Assembly (NCBI GenBank): GCA_958453575.1
Contig: CAUDYH010000046.1
Span: 1-8,225 of the forward strand
Reading direction: 5' to 3'
Length of the DNA stretch: 8,225 nucleotides
From: an uncultured Collinsella sp.
GTDB taxonomy: Bacteria > Actinomycetota > Coriobacteriia > Coriobacteriales > Coriobacteriaceae
In this document: positions 5,997 through 8,225 of the stretch, piece by piece
Position numbering within the stretch: the first letter of the stretch is position 1
Layout of the letters: each line of letters starts with the position of its first letter
Notes under the pieces: model-generated
Database searches by the model: none
Told to the model about the DNA's origin: nothing
What the model saw: the letters and a program-made list of their open reading frames with translations, nothing else
Made by a program: the position numbers and the translations under genes

Positions 5997-6290
5997 ATGA
6001 AGATCCTTCTTGTTTGCGCAGCTGGCCTGTCTACAAGCATTCTGATGAAGAAACTCGAGAAATACGCGGAGCAAAACGGCATCGAGCTCGATATCGATGC
6101 GGTGGGTATCGGCGAGTATCAGGAGACCTGCGCCGATTATGACGTGCTGCTCTTGGGGCCGCAGGTGTCCTACCAGCTCAACACCGTCAAGCAGGGGAGC
6201 GGTAAGCCGACCGCGGTCATCCCCGCACAGGACTACGGCATGGGCAACGCCGCCAACGTGCTGGCACTCGCCCAGTCGCTGTTGGGCTAG
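5997..6290 (+). CDS. PTS EIIB component, lactose/cellobiose family
   Basis: A 97-residue cytoplasmic phosphocarrier that receives phosphate from EIIA on a cysteine and passes it to the incoming sugar at EIIC. The signature is the N-terminal MKILLVCAAGLSTSILMKK, in which C7 is the phosphorylated residue and the following loop binds phosphate. Further family features are the LLLGPQVSYQ strand-turn and a C-terminal helix ending at LAQSLLG. The ATG at 5997 puts the CAAG motif at the expected position. An upstream in-frame ATG at 5922 would add 25 basic residues overlapping the end of EIIA and is rejected. The TAG stop overlaps the AGGAGG ribosome binding site of the next gene, so EIIB and EIIC are tightly coupled. 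Confidence 0.95.
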   Translation: MKILLVCAAGLSTSILMKKLEKYAEQNGIELDIDAVGIGEYQETCADYDVLLLGPQVSYQLNTVKQGSGKPTAVIPAQDYGMGNAANVLALAQSLLG

Positions 6291-6299
6291 GAGGCGACC

Positions 6300-8225
<1,926 letters not shown>

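Overview
The window looks like chromosomal DNA of a high-GC Gram-positive gut actinobacterium, most likely Coriobacteriia and probably Collinsella or a close relative. The reasons are the GC-rich, C/G-ending codon use of the core genes, strong AGGAGG-type ribosome binding sites, a PTS-based sugar economy, and a cluster of GTCATTGGGGAC-type intergenic repeats that I associate with this group. The genus is inferred, not proven.

Layout. Bases 1-158 hold a strong, probably bidirectional terminator and a second small hairpin. Bases 159-1520 (minus strand) encode an AAA+ ATPase with a C-terminal DUF4143/nuclease-like domain. It is a typical accessory gene, visibly more AT-rich than its neighbours. 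Its promoter and leader consist of a 34-bp tandem repeat, each unit containing an inverted repeat. The array abuts a decayed gene remnant (about 1612-1846, minus strand). An AT-rich, structured intergenic stretch follows (about 1850-2212), then a complete carbamate kinase gene (arcC, plus strand) that ends in two hairpins, one of them a good intrinsic terminator. Bases 3284-3434 are a REP/MITE-like set of GTCATTGGGGAC motifs, including a perfect 20-bp inverted repeat.

Bases 3609 to the right edge form a beta-glucoside utilisation locus, all on the plus strand. It consists of a LicR-type PTS-controlled activator (two HTH, two PRD, EIIB-like and EIIA-like domains), then EIIA, EIIB and EIIC of the lactose/cellobiose PTS family, and the first 191 codons of a family 1 glycosidase, cut off by the window. 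The likely scheme is that EIIC imports a beta-linked disaccharide or aryl-glucoside while the EIIA-EIIB relay phosphorylates it. The GH1 enzyme then hydrolyses the 6-phospho-glycoside in the cytoplasm. The activator senses PTS phosphorylation state and turns the operon on. ArcC is separate: it makes ATP from carbamoyl phosphate, or runs in reverse, and neither arcA nor arcB is in view.

I saw no CRISPR array, rRNA, tRNA or intact transposase. The least explained elements are the repeat-structured leader of the ATPase gene and the nested inverted repeats between arcC and the PTS regulator.
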